Source: Pseudoxanthomonas sp. Root630 (GTDB taxonomy: Bacteria; Pseudomonadota; Gammaproteobacteria; Xanthomonadales; Xanthomonadaceae). Taken from it: a stretch of DNA of 64,000 nucleotides. Each line of letters opens with the position of its first letter. The stretch's first letter is position 1. The notes under the pieces were generated by a model. The model had not been told where the DNA came from. It made no database searches and was given only the letters and a program-made list of their open reading frames with translations. Made by a program: the position numbers and the translations under genes. This document shows positions 51,800-60,872 of this stretch, in pieces. The DNA is taken from contig NZ_LMGY01000017.1 in the NCBI RefSeq assembly GCF_001427585.1, forward strand, positions 173,863 through 237,862. Reading direction: 5' to 3'.

Positions 51800-53736
51800 G
51801 CGGGACGCGCCTCGGATGTCTTGTGGTTCCGGAACCGGCGGTCGGCGGCGGTGACGAAGCCGCCCAGCGCCATCAGGGCGGCGCCCAGCCAGATCCAGCG
51901 GACGAAGGGTTTGATGTGGACGCGCAGCGACCAGGCGCCATCGCCGAGCGGTTCGCCGATGGCGACGTAGACATCGCCGAGCACGCCCGGGCGGATGCCG
52001 GCTTCCGTCATCACCTGGCCGCCGCTGGCGTAGGCGCGCTTCTCCGGGTGCAGCAGCGTCACCGGCGTGCCGTTGCGCAGGACCTGCACGTGGCCGCGGT
52101 CGGACAGGTAGTTGGGGCCCTGGGTTTCATCGACGCCCTGGAAGTGGAACCCCCAGCGGCCGACCTCGACGGTCTGGCCCGGCTTCACCGCCAGTTCGCG
52201 CTGCACGTTGAGCGCTTCCACCAGCAACGCACCGACGAGGAACACCGCGATGCCGGTGTGCGCGAGCGTCATGCCGAGCATTTCCGGGGTGAAGCGGCCA
52301 TTGGCGCGCAGGCGCGACCAGATGAAGCGCAGCGTGCCCAGGCCCACCCACATCGCGCCGAGGATGCCGGCGGCCGCCTTGAGCTTGCCCTGCGGCGCGA
52401 CGAAGTACGCGACCACCGCCAGCACGATGGCCAACAGCGCCCACGGCAGCAGCATCGCGCCGAGGCGGGAGGCCTTGTCGCGCTGCCACTTGGTGAGCGG
52501 GCCGAACGGCACCAGCGCCACCAGCGGCGCCATCAGCACGATGAACAACAGGCTGAAGTACGGCGGGCCCACCGAGATCTTGCCCAGGTCCAGCGCATCG
52601 GCGATCAACGGGTACAGCGTGCCCAGCAGGATCATCGCGCAGGCGGCGGTCAGCAGCAGGTTGTTGGCCAGCAGCAGCGTCTCGCGCGAGTTCGCCGCGA
52701 AGTACGACTTCTCCGAGGCGTCATCGGCCAGCTGCGGTGCGCGCCATGCGTACAGCAGCAGCGAGCTGCCGATCATGATGCCGAGGAAAATCAGGATGAA
52801 CACGCCGCGACTCGGATCGGCGGCGAACGCGTGCACGCTGGTGATCACGCCCGAACGCACCAGGAACGTGCCCAGCAGCGACAGCGAGAACGCGGCGATG
52901 GCGAGCAGCAGCGTCCAGCCGCGGAAGGTGCCGCGCTTCTCGGTGGCCGCCTGCGAATGGATCAGCGCGGCGCCGACCAGCCAGGGCATGAAGCTGGCGT
53001 TCTCGACCGGATCCCAGAACCACCAGCCGCCCCAGCCCAACTCGTAGTACGCCCACCAGCTGCCCAATGCGATGCCGAGGGTGAGGAAGCCCCAGGCGAC
53101 GTTCGTCCACGGACGCGTCCAGCGCAGCCAGCGCGCATCCACGCGGCCATCGAGCAGCGCGGCGATCGCGAACGCGAACGGCACCACGAAGCCCACGTAG
53201 CCCACGTACAGGAGCGGCGGATGGATGATCATCCCCGGATCCTGCAGCAGCGGGTTGAGGTCGCGGCCTTCGCCCGGCGACGGCAGCAGGCGGATGAAGG
53301 GGTTGGAGGTGAAGATCAGGAAGGCGAGGAAGCCGACCGCGACCACGCCCATCACGCCGAGCACGCGCGCCATCACCACGTCCGGCAGCCCGCGCGAGAA
53401 CAGCGCCACTGCGCCGGTCCAGATCGCCAGCACCAGCGCCCACAGCAGCAGCGAACCTTCGTGCGAGCCCCACACCGCGGTGTAGCGGTAGACCATCGGC
53501 AGCAGCGAATTGGAGTTGTCGGCGACGTACTTCACCGAGAAGTCCTGCTGCACGAACGCGACCGTCAGCGCGATGAAGGCGAGCATCACCAGCCACAGCT
53601 GCGCATAGGCGGCCGGGCGCGCGACGTCCATCCAGGCGGCTTTGCCGCGGTGCGCGCCGGCCAGCGGCAGCAGCGCCTGCAGCACGGCGATGAGCAGCGC
53701 GAGGATCAGCGCGATTTGTCCGAGTTCAGGCAGCAT
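51796..53736 (-). CDS. ccmF: Haem lyase subunit CcmF
   Basis: This is a 646-residue membrane protein with about 15 hydrophobic segments. It carries the haem-handling WWD motif (GWGGWWFWDPVENASFMPWL), with conserved histidines in HEGS (AVWGSHEGSLLLW) and HPPLLYVGYVGF. It joins haem to apocytochrome c with CcmH and CcmI. It is separated from ccmE by a 190-base repeat, an unusual interruption in an operon whose other junctions overlap or nearly abut. Confidence 0.96.
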   Translation of the reverse strand: MLPELGQIALILALLIAVLQALLPLAGAHRGKAAWMDVARPAAYAQLWLVMLAFIALTVAFVQQDFSVKYVADNSNSLLPMVYRYTAVWGSHEGSLLLWALVLAIWTGAVALFSRGLPDVVMARVLGVMGVVAVGFLAFLIFTSNPFIRLLPSPGEGRDLNPLLQDPGMIIHPPLLYVGYVGFVVPFAFAIAALLDGRVDARWLRWTRPWTNVAWGFLTLGIALGSWWAYYELGWGGWWFWDPVENASFMPWLVGAALIHSQAATEKRGTFRGWTLLLAIAAFSLSLLGTFLVRSGVITSVHAFAADPSRGVFILIFLGIMIGSSLLLYAWRAPQLADDASEKSYFAANSRETLLLANNLLLTAACAMILLGTLYPLIADALDLGKISVGPPYFSLLFIVLMAPLVALVPFGPLTKWQRDKASRLGAMLLPWALLAIVLAVVAYFVAPQGKLKAAAGILGAMWVGLGTLRFIWSRLRANGRFTPEMLGMTLAHTGIAVFLVGALLVEALNVQRELAVKPGQTVEVGRWGFHFQGVDETQGPNYLSDRGHVQVLRNGTPVTLLHPEKRAYASGGQVMTEAGIRPGVLGDVYVAIGEPLGDGAWSLRVHIKPFVRWIWLGAALMALGGFVTAADRRFRNHKTSEARPA

Positions 53737-53748
53737 CAGTCGTCCATT

Positions 53749-53938
53749 CCCTCGCCCCGCGTTGCGGGGAGAGGGTGCCGAAGGCGGGTGAGGGGCGAGC
53801 GGAGTCGCCGAGGTGGGAGTGACGGGAAGACGTCCGGATGCGCTGGCCAGAAGCTTGTCCGCGGGTCACGCGCCGAGAAGCGCGAGCGCCCCTCCTCCGC
53901 CCTTCGGGCACCTTCTCCCCGCGCGCGGGGAGAAGGGA
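53749..53938. repeat. Inverted repeat, family R1 copy C, inside the ccm operon
   Basis: Left arm CCCTCGCCCCGCGTTGCGGG with GTGAGGGGCG and right arm CCCCTCCTCCGCCCTTCGGG with CTTCTCCCCGCGCGCGGGG. The arms are about 90 bases apart, longer than copies A and B. It fills the whole gap between ccmE and ccmF and could partly terminate or stabilise the operon mRNA. Confidence 0.87.
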
Positions 53939-53958
53939 AGTCGCGGCGGGTATCGGGA

Positions 53959-54423
53959 TCAATTCGCCGGCCCCGTCGGTGCGGCCTGCACGTCGTGCTT
54001 CTGGTGCGCCTTGCCCATCTTGTCGGCGACTTCCTTGGGCATGTAGGTCTCGTCGTGCTTGGCCAGCACGTCTTCGGCGACGAACACGCCATCCTGCATC
54101 GTGCCGGTGGCGACCACGGCCTGGCCCTCGCGGAACAGGTCCGGGAGGATCTTCCCGTAGCGCACGGTGAGCTGCGCGTCGCCATCGGTGACGCGGAACT
54201 GCGACACCAGAGAACCGGACTCGCGCTTGAACGAGCCCTTCTCGACCATGCCGCCGAGGCGGAAGCGGGCGCGCTCGCTGGCGTCGCCGCGCAGCACTTC
54301 GGCCGGCGTGTACAGATAGGCCACGTTGCGCTGCAGGGCCATCGCGATCAGCGCGGTGGCGGCACCGGCGACCAGCAGGGCCAGCAGCACGAACAGCAGG
54401 CGGCGGCGACGGACGGGATTCAT
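53959..54423 (-). CDS. ccmE: Haem chaperone CcmE
   Basis: This 154-residue periplasmic haem carrier has an N-terminal anchor ([26 protein letters not shown]) and an OB-fold with [15 protein letters not shown] and the haem-attachment segment [13 protein letters not shown]. In that segment His123 is the covalent haem ligand and Tyr127 the axial one. A short disordered tail follows. The gene is 4 bases before ccmD's stop side, and the ccmF gap holds the repeat. Confidence 0.95.
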   Translation of the reverse strand: MNPVRRRRLLFVLLALLVAGAATALIAMALQRNVAYLYTPAEVLRGDASERARFRLGGMVEKGSFKRESGSLVSQFRVTDGDAQLTVRYGKILPDLFREGQAVVATGTMQDGVFVAEDVLAKHDETYMPKEVADKMGKAHQKHDVQAAPTGPAN

Positions 54424-54427
54424 GCGG

Positions 54428-54595
54428 TCAGCGTTCCAGGTCGGCGGGGGCGGCGTTGCGACGAGTCTCGCGCGATGCGCGCAGGCGCGCGGCGCGCAGT
54501 TCGCGGCGCACCTGCAGGCGCGGCGCGAGGAAATCCCACGCCAGCACGAGGGCGAACACGGCGTAGGCGCCGATGACGTATTCCAGGTAGGTCAT
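54428..54595 (-). CDS. ccmD: Haem exporter protein CcmD
   Basis: This 55-residue small membrane protein has one helix ([20 protein letters not shown]) followed by a basic cytoplasmic segment ([17 protein letters not shown]), the CcmD pattern. It helps release holo-CcmE from the CcmABC complex. ATG 54595 overlaps the ccmC stop by 4 bases. Confidence 0.88.
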   Translation of the reverse strand: MTYLEYVIGAYAVFALVLAWDFLAPRLQVRRELRAARLRASRETRRNAAPADLER

Positions 54596-55350
54596 GGCGT
54601 AGCCCCCTTCGCGGCGGCGAGTTTGGCGACCCAGTCCTTGCCGGCTTCGCGGCGCAGGTTGTCCGCGCGTGCGCGCGCCAGCAGCGAACCGGCGAACCAG
54701 AACTTGGTGGCCACCACCATCAGCACCAGCGGCAGGACCATGCTGTCGTCCATGCTGGAATCGCCGAACACGCGGATGGTCTGGCCCTGGTGCAGCGAGT
54801 TCCACCACACCACGGAATAGCGGATCACCGGCAGGATGGCCACGCCGACGATGGCCAGCAGGCCGGCCGCGCGCGCGGCGTTGCGGCGGTCGTCGATGGC
54901 GCCGTACAGGCCCATCACGCCCAGGTAGAGGAACAGCAGGATCAGTTCGGTGGTCAGGCGCGGGTCCCAGTCCCACCACGTGCCCCACATCGGCTTGCCC
55001 CAGATGCTGCCGGTGGCCAGGGTGATGACGGTGAACGCCGCGCCGGTGGGCGCGCACGCCATCGCAAGGATCTCGCACAGCTTGATCCGCCAGATCAGCG
55101 CGATGGCCGCGTAGAACGCCATCAGGCCGAACACGAACATGCTCATCCACGCGCTCGGCACGTGGATGTAGAGGATGCGGAAGCTGTCGCCCTGCTGGTA
55201 GTCGGCCGGGGCCACGAACAGCGCCTGCCACAGGCCCACGCCCAGCAGCACGATGGCGGCGAGGTAGCACCACGGCGTCCAGCGCGCCGCGAAGCGGTCG
55301 AAGTAGGGCGGCGAGCCGAGTTGGTGGAACCAGCGGACGAGTGGATTCAT
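54592..55350 (-). CDS. ccmC: Haem exporter permease CcmC
   Basis: This 252-residue protein has six hydrophobic segments and the WWD haem motif MWGTWWDWDPRLTTELILLFLY, flanked by conserved histidines (HVPSAW, and a second near LHQGQT). It attaches haem to CcmE. It lies 15 bases after ccmB and overlaps ccmD. Confidence 0.95.
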   Translation of the reverse strand: MNPLVRWFHQLGSPPYFDRFAARWTPWCYLAAIVLLGVGLWQALFVAPADYQQGDSFRILYIHVPSAWMSMFVFGLMAFYAAIALIWRIKLCEILAMACAPTGAAFTVITLATGSIWGKPMWGTWWDWDPRLTTELILLFLYLGVMGLYGAIDDRRNAARAAGLLAIVGVAILPVIRYSVVWWNSLHQGQTIRVFGDSSMDDSMVLPLVLMVVATKFWFAGSLLARARADNLRREAGKDWVAKLAAAKGATP

Positions 55351-55365
55351 GCGCAGCGTCGGTCT

Positions 55366-56052
55366 TCAGGTCAGGGCGATGCGGATCGCCGCGGCGGCGG
55401 CCAGCGGGGCGAGCAGCAGCGACAGCAGCAGGCCGGCAGCCAGCCAGAGGAGGGCGCCGGAGGCATCCAGGCCTTGCGCGTTGGCGGCCACGGCGCCTGC
55501 GCCGAACACCAGCACCGGCACGTACAGCGGCAGCGCCAGCAGGGCCACAAGGATACCAGAGCGCCTCATGCCGACCGTCAGGGCGGCCACCACCGCGCCG
55601 AGCAGGCTCAGCAGCGGCGTGCCCAGCGCGAGCGTGGCCAGCAGCATCGGCAGGTCGCTGCGCGGCAGGTGCAGCATCTCGCCCAGCAGCGGTGCGGCGA
55701 TCACCAGCGGCAGGGCGGTGGTGGCCCAGTGGGTCAGCACGCGCACCAGCACCAGCCAGGCCAGCGGCACGGGGGCGAGGATCCATTGTTCGAGCGAACC
55801 GTCCTCGGCATCGCCGCGGAACAGCGTGTCCAGCGACAGCAGGCCGGCCAGCAGCACGGCGACCCACAGGACGGCCGGCGCGACCTTCGACAGTGCTTGC
55901 GGCGAGGTGCCGAGGCCGAGGGCGAACAGCACGACGACCAGCAGCGCGAACAGCGCCGGCTGCAGCGCATCGCCACGGCGGCGCCACAACAGCTGCACGT
56001 CGCGCACGACCAGGGCGCGGGCGGTCTGGAGGAGGGAGGGCGTCGGGTTCAT
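55366..56052 (-). CDS. ccmB: Haem exporter permease CcmB
   Basis: This 228-residue protein has six hydrophobic segments and starts [20 protein letters not shown]. It contains [19 protein letters not shown] and [21 protein letters not shown], both typical of CcmB. It pairs with the ATPase CcmA. ATG 56052 overlaps the ccmA stop by 4 bases. Confidence 0.94.
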   Translation of the reverse strand: MNPTPSLLQTARALVVRDVQLLWRRRGDALQPALFALLVVVLFALGLGTSPQALSKVAPAVLWVAVLLAGLLSLDTLFRGDAEDGSLEQWILAPVPLAWLVLVRVLTHWATTALPLVIAAPLLGEMLHLPRSDLPMLLATLALGTPLLSLLGAVVAALTVGMRRSGILVALLALPLYVPVLVFGAGAVAANAQGLDASGALLWLAAGLLLSLLLAPLAAAAAIRIALT

Positions 56053-56693
56053 GCCGGACGCTCCATCACCAGCATGCGGGTTTGCACCGGTGGGGCCGCG
56101 TACGCGCCATGGGTGGTGACCAGCGCGGCACCGCCATCGCGCAGGTGCGCGGAAATCATCCGGTTGACCAGGGTGATGCCGTCCAGGTCGAGGTTGGCGT
56201 AGGGTTCGTCCAGCAGCCACAGCGGCGAGGGCGACAGCCACAGGCGGGCCAGCGACAGGCGCTTCTTCTGCCCGGCGGAGAGCTGCCGTGCCAGCGCGTC
56301 CTCGTAGCCGGCCAGGCCGACCATGGCCAGCGCATTGCCGGGCATCTGGCGCGCGCGCCGCCCGTGCAGGCCGCACAGGAAGTTGAGGTTCTCCAGCGCG
56401 TTGAGGTCCGCTTTCAGCGCCGGCAGATGACCCAGGTAAGCCATGGCGTGGGCGCGGCGCGCGGGGCCGGCGGGGTGGCCGTCGATATCGATATGGCCCG
56501 CATCGGCGCGCAGCAGCCCGGCCAGCACGCGCAGCAGGGTGGTCTTGCCGACGCCGTTGCCGCCCTGCACCAGCAGGGCCTCACCCGCATCCACGGCGAA
56601 ATCCAGCGGACCGAACACCGGCTCGTCGTTGCGCGAGAACGCCAGGCCCTGGGCGGCCAGCAACGGCGGATGGGAAGGAGCGGCGTCGGTCAT
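56049..56693 (-). CDS. ccmA: Haem exporter ATPase CcmA
   Basis: This 214-residue ABC ATPase has Walker [13 protein letters not shown], signature [14 protein letters not shown], Walker [14 protein letters not shown] and H-loop VTTHG. It energises release of haem-loaded CcmE. It is the first gene of the ccm operon, which reads A-B-C-D-E-(repeat)-F-G-H-I on the - strand. Confidence 0.95.
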   Translation of the reverse strand: MTDAAPSHPPLLAAQGLAFSRNDEPVFGPLDFAVDAGEALLVQGGNGVGKTTLLRVLAGLLRADAGHIDIDGHPAGPARRAHAMAYLGHLPALKADLNALENLNFLCGLHGRRARQMPGNALAMVGLAGYEDALARQLSAGQKKRLSLARLWLSPSPLWLLDEPYANLDLDGITLVNRMISAHLRDGGAALVTTHGAYAAPPVQTRMLVMERPA

Positions 56694-56810
56694 CGGGTCG
56701 GGCGTTCCCGGGCGGGAGGCTGGGGTGTCCTGAGGCTCAGCCGCCTATTCTAAACGGTGTCGCCCGTCAGACCGCCTGCGACATACGGTCGCGCCCCGCG
56801 AGTCCGGTTC

Positions 56811-57317
56811 CTAGCCCACCCAGTCGGTGTGCGGGTCGGCGTCGGCGCCGGCCGGGCGCGGCCACATCATCCGCAGGCGAACGGGTTCGCCCGCGTTCCA
56901 CCAGAGCGTGCCGCCCTGGCCGAATTCCCTGGCCAGTGCGTCGGCCTGCGCCAGCGTCGCGTCCAGCACCAGGCAGCCGTACTCGACCATGCCACCCCGG
57001 TTGTCGCAGCCCAGCGCCGGGTGCAGCGCCAGCCCCAGCGCCTGCACGCGCGCTTCCAGCCGGGCCTGCGCGGTGTCGTTGTCGGCGCGCGAGGCCTCGC
57101 CGGGCGGGGGATTCCAGCCGGTGATGAACAGATAACGGTCCGCCATGACCTGGCGTTCGACCTCGGGCGCGGACACGCCGGCGCAGAACAGCCATTCCTT
57201 GCGGCCGATGGTCACGAAGTAGTGCGCAGCAGCCCAGGCAGTGGCCAGCCGCGCACGCTCAGCGTCGGGGACTTCCCCGTTCGCGGTGCCGTCGGCAGGA
57301 ACGCTGTGTTCGGCCAT
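56811..57317 (-). CDS. DUF3293 family protein
   Basis: This 168-residue cytoplasmic protein of unknown function has FITGWNPPPGEASRADNDTA, LHPALGCDN and VEYGCLVLDATLAQADALAREFGQ, the pattern of the DUF3293 family. ATG 57317 is chosen because the longer open frame upstream is the shadow of the aminotransferase gene. It is divergent from the aminotransferase with a 72-base gap. Confidence 0.75.
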   Translation of the reverse strand: MAEHSVPADGTANGEVPDAERARLATAWAAAHYFVTIGRKEWLFCAGVSAPEVERQVMADRYLFITGWNPPPGEASRADNDTAQARLEARVQALGLALHPALGCDNRGGMVEYGCLVLDATLAQADALAREFGQGGTLWWNAGEPVRLRMMWPRPAGADADPHTDWVG

Positions 57318-57389
57318 GGCCGCATCATCGCGCGTAACGTCGAGCGCGTACACTCCGTGCTCCCCCCTCCATCGAGTACCTGAACCGGG

Positions 57390-58541
57390 ATGTTCCAGCC
57401 GCAGACCAAGCTGCCCAAGGTGGGCACCACCATCTTCACCGTGATGTCGCAGCTCGCCGCCGAGCACGGCGCGGTCAACCTGGGGCAGGGCTTCCCGGAT
57501 TTCGCGGTGCCGCAGCGGCTGGTGGACGAACTGGATGCCGCCATGCGCGCCGGCCACAACCAGTACGCGCCGATGACGGGCGTGGCGCCGTTGCGCCAGG
57601 CCATCGCGGAGAAAGTGCTGCGCTGCTACGGACGCGAGGTGAATCCCGATACCGAGATCACCGTGACCAGCGGGGCGACCGAGGCGCTGTTCAACGCCAT
57701 CCACGCGGTGGTGCGTCCCGGCGAAGAAGTCATCGTGCTGGACCCCGCCTACGACAGCTACGAGCCGGCGATCGACCTGGCCGGTGCACGCGCCGTGCAC
57801 GTGCCGCTGGACCCGCAGACCTTCGCGGTCGATTGGGACCGCGTGCGCGCCGCGATCACCCCGCGCACCCGCCTGCTGATCGTCAACAGCCCGCACAACC
57901 CGTCCGGCGCGATGTTCGACGACGCCGACATCCGCGCGCTGGCCGCGCTGCTGGAAGGTACCGGCATCTACCTGATTTCCGACGAGGTCTACGAGCACAT
58001 CGTGTTCGATGGCCGCCGCCATGAATCGATCCTGCGTTATCCGGAACTGGCCGCGCGTGCGTTCGTGGTGTCCAGCTTCGGCAAGACCTACCACTGCACC
58101 GGCTGGAAGATCGGCTACGCCATCGCGCCGCCGGCGCTGAGCGCGGAGTTCCGCAAGGTCCACCAGTACAACGTGTTCTGCACGTTCGCCCCGGCGCAGC
58201 ACGCGTTCGCCGCGATGATCCGGCAGGAGCCGGAGCACTACGAGCAGTTGGGCGCGTTCTACCAGGAGAAGCGCGACCGTTTCCGCGAGCAGTTGCTGGG
58301 CACGAAGTTCGTGCCGCTGCCGGTGCCGGGCGGCTATTTCCAATTGGTCGATTATTCGGCGGTCAGCGATCTGCCGGATGCCGAGTTCGTGAAGTGGTTG
58401 ACCGTCGAGCATGGCGTCACCGCGATCCCGCTGTCCCCGTTCTACGAAACGCCGCCGGCCGGCCAGCGCTTGGCGCGGCTGTGCTTCGCCAAGAACGAGG
58501 CGACGCTGGATGCGGCGATCGCGCGGTTGAAGCATTTGTAG
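57390..58541 (+). CDS. Methionine aminotransferase (class I/II PLP enzyme, YbdL-like)
   Basis: This 383-residue PLP-dependent aminotransferase has VNLGQGFPDF near the N-terminus, YAPMTGVAPLRQAIAEK, TVTSGATEALFNAI, SPHNPSGAMF, and the PLP lysine Lys232 in SSFGKTYHCTGWKIGY. It resembles YbdL-type enzymes (kynurenine/glutamine transaminase K group), which convert 4-methylthio-2-oxobutanoate to methionine with glutamine as donor. The omega-amidase gene 380 bases downstream is its usual metabolic partner. Confidence 0.9.
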   Translation: MFQPQTKLPKVGTTIFTVMSQLAAEHGAVNLGQGFPDFAVPQRLVDELDAAMRAGHNQYAPMTGVAPLRQAIAEKVLRCYGREVNPDTEITVTSGATEALFNAIHAVVRPGEEVIVLDPAYDSYEPAIDLAGARAVHVPLDPQTFAVDWDRVRAAITPRTRLLIVNSPHNPSGAMFDDADIRALAALLEGTGIYLISDEVYEHIVFDGRRHESILRYPELAARAFVVSSFGKTYHCTGWKIGYAIAPPALSAEFRKVHQYNVFCTFAPAQHAFAAMIRQEPEHYEQLGAFYQEKRDRFREQLLGTKFVPLPVPGGYFQLVDYSAVSDLPDAEFVKWLTVEHGVTAIPLSPFYETPPAGQRLARLCFAKNEATLDAAIARLKHL

Positions 58542-58575
58542 GCCTCTCCCTGCGGAGGCTCAAGGAGGAGGCTCT

Positions 58576-58890
58576 ATGGACGTGTTCTGGACATCGGTTC
58601 GCTGGGGCGGCATCGCCCTCGGGATGCTGCTCGCCCTCCATGGCGTGATCGGACTGGCTGCCACCCTGTGGTGGCCGCGGCTGCTCACGGGGCGACTGTT
58701 CAACGAGCGCGCGATCGGGCGGGGACCCTGGACGCGGGAGCGGCTACTGTTCTTTTCCGCGTGGAGCATCTCGTGGGGCGCCTATCTGGTGCTCAGTTTG
58801 GGGGAGCTTGCGTCGCGCGGATTGCGGATGGCGTTGATCGTCGTCTGTACCGTGTTGGTCTACTTCGTCTTCATCCGAAAGTACACTTGA
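58576..58890 (+). CDS. Small membrane protein of unknown function
   Basis: This 104-residue protein has three hydrophobic segments (GIALGMLLALHGVIGLAATLWW, LLFFSAWSISWGAYLVLSL, MALIVVCTVLVYFVFI) and a basic loop (FNERAIGRGPWTRER). AAGGAGGAGG precedes the ATG. No family was recognised. It lies between the aminotransferase and omega-amidase genes on the same strand (gaps 34 and 30 bases) and is probably co-transcribed. Confidence 0.75.
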   Translation: MDVFWTSVRWGGIALGMLLALHGVIGLAATLWWPRLLTGRLFNERAIGRGPWTRERLLFFSAWSISWGAYLVLSLGELASRGLRMALIVVCTVLVYFVFIRKYT

Positions 58891-58920
58891 GCGCATTCAC
58901 TCCACGATGGCGGTAGCCGC

Positions 58921-59718
58921 ATGCAGGACCTCCGCATTTCCCTCGTCCAGGGCGAGACCCGCTGGCACGATCCGGCCGGCAACCGCGACTACTACGGTGC
59001 GTTGATCGCGCCGCTCGCGGGGCAGACCGATCTGGTCGTCCTGCCGGAGACGTTCACCAGCGGCTTCAGCAACGAGGCCATCGACCAGGCCGAAGGCATG
59101 GACGGCGCCACGGTGGCGTGGGTCCGCGCGCAGGCGGCAACGCTCGGTGCCGCAATCACCGGCAGCGTGCAGTTGCGTACCGCCGAGGGCGTGTTCAACC
59201 GCCTGTTGTTCGCGACGCCCGATGGCGATCTTCAGCACTACGACAAGCGCCATCTGTTCCGCTACGCCAACGAGCACAAGCGGTATGCGGCGGGCAGCGA
59301 CCGGCTGACGTTGGAGTGGAAGGGTTGGCGGATCAATCCGCTGGTCTGCTACGACCTGCGCTTCCCGGTGTTCGCACGCAACCGGTACGACGTGGAGCGG
59401 CCGGGGCAACTCGATTTCGATCTGCAGTTGTTCGTCGCCAACTGGCCGGCGCCGCGGGCGTATGCGTGGAAGACGCTGTTGCGGGCGCGGGCGATCGAGA
59501 ACCTGTGCTACGTGGCGGCGGTCAATCGTGCGGGCACGGATGGCAATGGGCACGCGTACAGCGGCGACAGTGCGGTGATCGATTTCCTGGGGCAGCCGGT
59601 GGTGGAGTTGCCGGCGGGCGAGGGGGTGGCGACGTCGACGATCTCGGCGGCGGCGTTGTCTGCGCATCGTGAGAAGTTCCCGGCGATGCTGGATGCGGAT
59701 CGGTTCGAGTTGCGCTGA
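58921..59718 (+). CDS. Omega-amidase (nitrilase superfamily, YafV-like)
   Basis: This 265-residue carbon-nitrogen hydrolase has the complete Glu-Lys-Cys triad: Glu43 (VVLPETFTSGF), Lys109 (HYDKRHLF) and Cys143 (LVCYDLRFP). NxAGTDG-like VAAVNRAGTDGNGHAYSGDS lies near the C-terminal half. It resembles YafV/Nit2 omega-amidases that hydrolyse 2-oxoglutaramate, the product of glutamine transamination. This makes the methionine aminotransferase step upstream irreversible. Confidence 0.9.
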   Translation: MQDLRISLVQGETRWHDPAGNRDYYGALIAPLAGQTDLVVLPETFTSGFSNEAIDQAEGMDGATVAWVRAQAATLGAAITGSVQLRTAEGVFNRLLFATPDGDLQHYDKRHLFRYANEHKRYAAGSDRLTLEWKGWRINPLVCYDLRFPVFARNRYDVERPGQLDFDLQLFVANWPAPRAYAWKTLLRARAIENLCYVAAVNRAGTDGNGHAYSGDSAVIDFLGQPVVELPAGEGVATSTISAAALSAHREKFPAMLDADRFELR

Positions 59719-59762
59719 GCCCTCGGATGTCGTGCTCGGTAGAAAGCATGCTGGCACAGCTG

Positions 59763-60282
59763 GCATGGTGCGCTCGCCGCGAGGCGTCACTTTCTTTGCT
59801 TGTGCAAAGAAAGTAACCAAAGAAAGCACACCCCAGGCGGCACGCCCTGCGCTTCGCTCCGGGTCCGCGAGCGGCCCAGGAATTTTCGTAAGGCACATCC
59901 ATGTGCCATACGAAAACGCCGCCCATCCGGGGCGGCGCCCTTCGGGTTTTACCCGGCCCACTCGCCGTGCCTCATGGGGACCCTGAAGAGCCACGTCAAA
60001 GGCGTGCACACCGGATATGTCCGCGTTGGTTTTCGGGGCCCCTTAAGGTCCGGCAGTCACGGCGGGTAAAACCCGCAGGGCGGCGCACAAGGATGTGCGC
60101 CGTTTTCGGCCGGGGCAGAGCCTGCCCCGTACTTGATACGGGGATGCCCCGTCCGAAAATTCCCGTCGGGACTGCGCACCCGCCGCGCAGCGGCGGGCGG
60201 ACCGCCGGGGTGTGTTTCTTTTGCCTACTTTTCTTTGCACAAGCAAAGAAAAGTAGGGCCCCCGCGGCGAGCGGCACCATGC
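59763..60282. repeat. Long imperfect palindromic element with ~85-base terminal inverted repeats
   Basis: The left end GCATGGTGCGCTCGCCGCG, then CTTTCTTTGCTTGTGCAAAG and CCAAAGAAAGCACACCCC, is mirrored at the right by GGGGTGTGTTTCTTTTGCC, CTTTCTTTGCACAAGCAAAG-type sequence and CGCGGCGAGCGGCACCATGC. Inner blocks also mirror each other (GGAATTTTCG / CGAAAATTCC; GGGTTTTACCCG / CGGGTAAAACCC). It has no transposase. The flanks 59719-59762 and 60283-60392 hold nothing recognised. It is probably a non-autonomous mobile element or a large structured intergenic repeat. Confidence 0.85.
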
Positions 60283-60392
60283 TGGCGTCCCCAAGGTCCA
60301 TCACTGAAAGCATGAGCTCGATGTGCTCATGGTGGTTGTTGCCAGGGCACGCGTGGTTCGGAGTGGGCTGACTTCGTTGCCCCTCACCCCAA

Positions 60393-60415
60393 CCCCTCTC
60401 CCGGCGGGAGAGGGG
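60393..60415. terminator. Hairpin after the thioesterase gene
   Basis: CCCCTCTCCC and GGGAGAGGGG form a 10-bp perfect stem with a GGC loop region, 10 bases beyond the thioesterase stop. There is no T-run on the - strand, so it may act as a mRNA 3' end protector. Confidence 0.5.
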
Positions 60416-60425
60416 CTCAGTCGCC

Positions 60426-60872
60426 TCAGGCGGCCTTCTGCGGCAGGATCTGGCACACCGCCTGGCACATCGCCAGCACACGACCCGCGTCGTCGCGGAC
60501 CTCGCCTGCGAGGAACAACTGATTGCGCGTGCGTTCGACCAACCGCGCATGGCAGGTGATGTGCGGCATCTCCTGCGTCACCGGACGCAGGTACTGCGTA
60601 TTGAGCGACGTCGTCACGCTGGGTGGCGCGATCAGGTACGAGAACGGCCCCAGCGTGTTGTCCAGCGCCGCCACGATGAAACCGCCCTGCATGTGCCCGA
60701 TCGGGTTCTGGTAGCGCGGCAGCACCGGGAAACGCATCGCCAGCGACTGGCCCTCCACGTACTCCACCGGCTCGCCCTGCATGTCGGTCAGGCAGGGCGG
60801 CGGAATCTGCAGCGGCACGCCCGCGGGCAGGCGCGCACGCAGCAGGGCGTTGATGTCGGCGGGGTCGGTCAT
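60426..60872 (-). CDS. PaaI-like hotdog thioesterase
   Basis: This 148-residue hotdog-fold protein has NPIGHMQGGFIVAALDNTLGPFSYL, with the HxxGG(F)xxxxxD pattern of PaaI-type acyl-CoA thioesterases. TTSLNTQYLRPV follows and the end is VLAMCQAVCQIL. It hydrolyses an acyl-CoA of unknown identity. ATG 60872 overlaps the upstream gene's stop by 4 bases. Confidence 0.85.
   Translation of the reverse strand: MTDPADINALLRARLPAGVPLQIPPPCLTDMQGEPVEYVEGQSLAMRFPVLPRYQNPIGHMQGGFIVAALDNTLGPFSYLIAPPSVTTSLNTQYLRPVTQEMPHITCHARLVERTRNQLFLAGEVRDDAGRVLAMCQAVCQILPQKAA

Noticed and set aside
51748-54576. 942-codon + strand frame opposite ccmE-ccmG
   Set aside because: It covers several unmistakable ccm genes on the other strand and the repeat between them. 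The translation is low-complexity, His/Arg/Gln-rich and without domains.
59800-60371. Several short frames within the long palindromic element
   Set aside because: They arise from both arms of an inverted repeat and have no start signals or conserved motifs.
48208-60415. Possible CRISPR array from recurring repeats
   Set aside because: Repeat copies are kilobases apart, imperfect and self-complementary, with no regular spacers and no cas genes.
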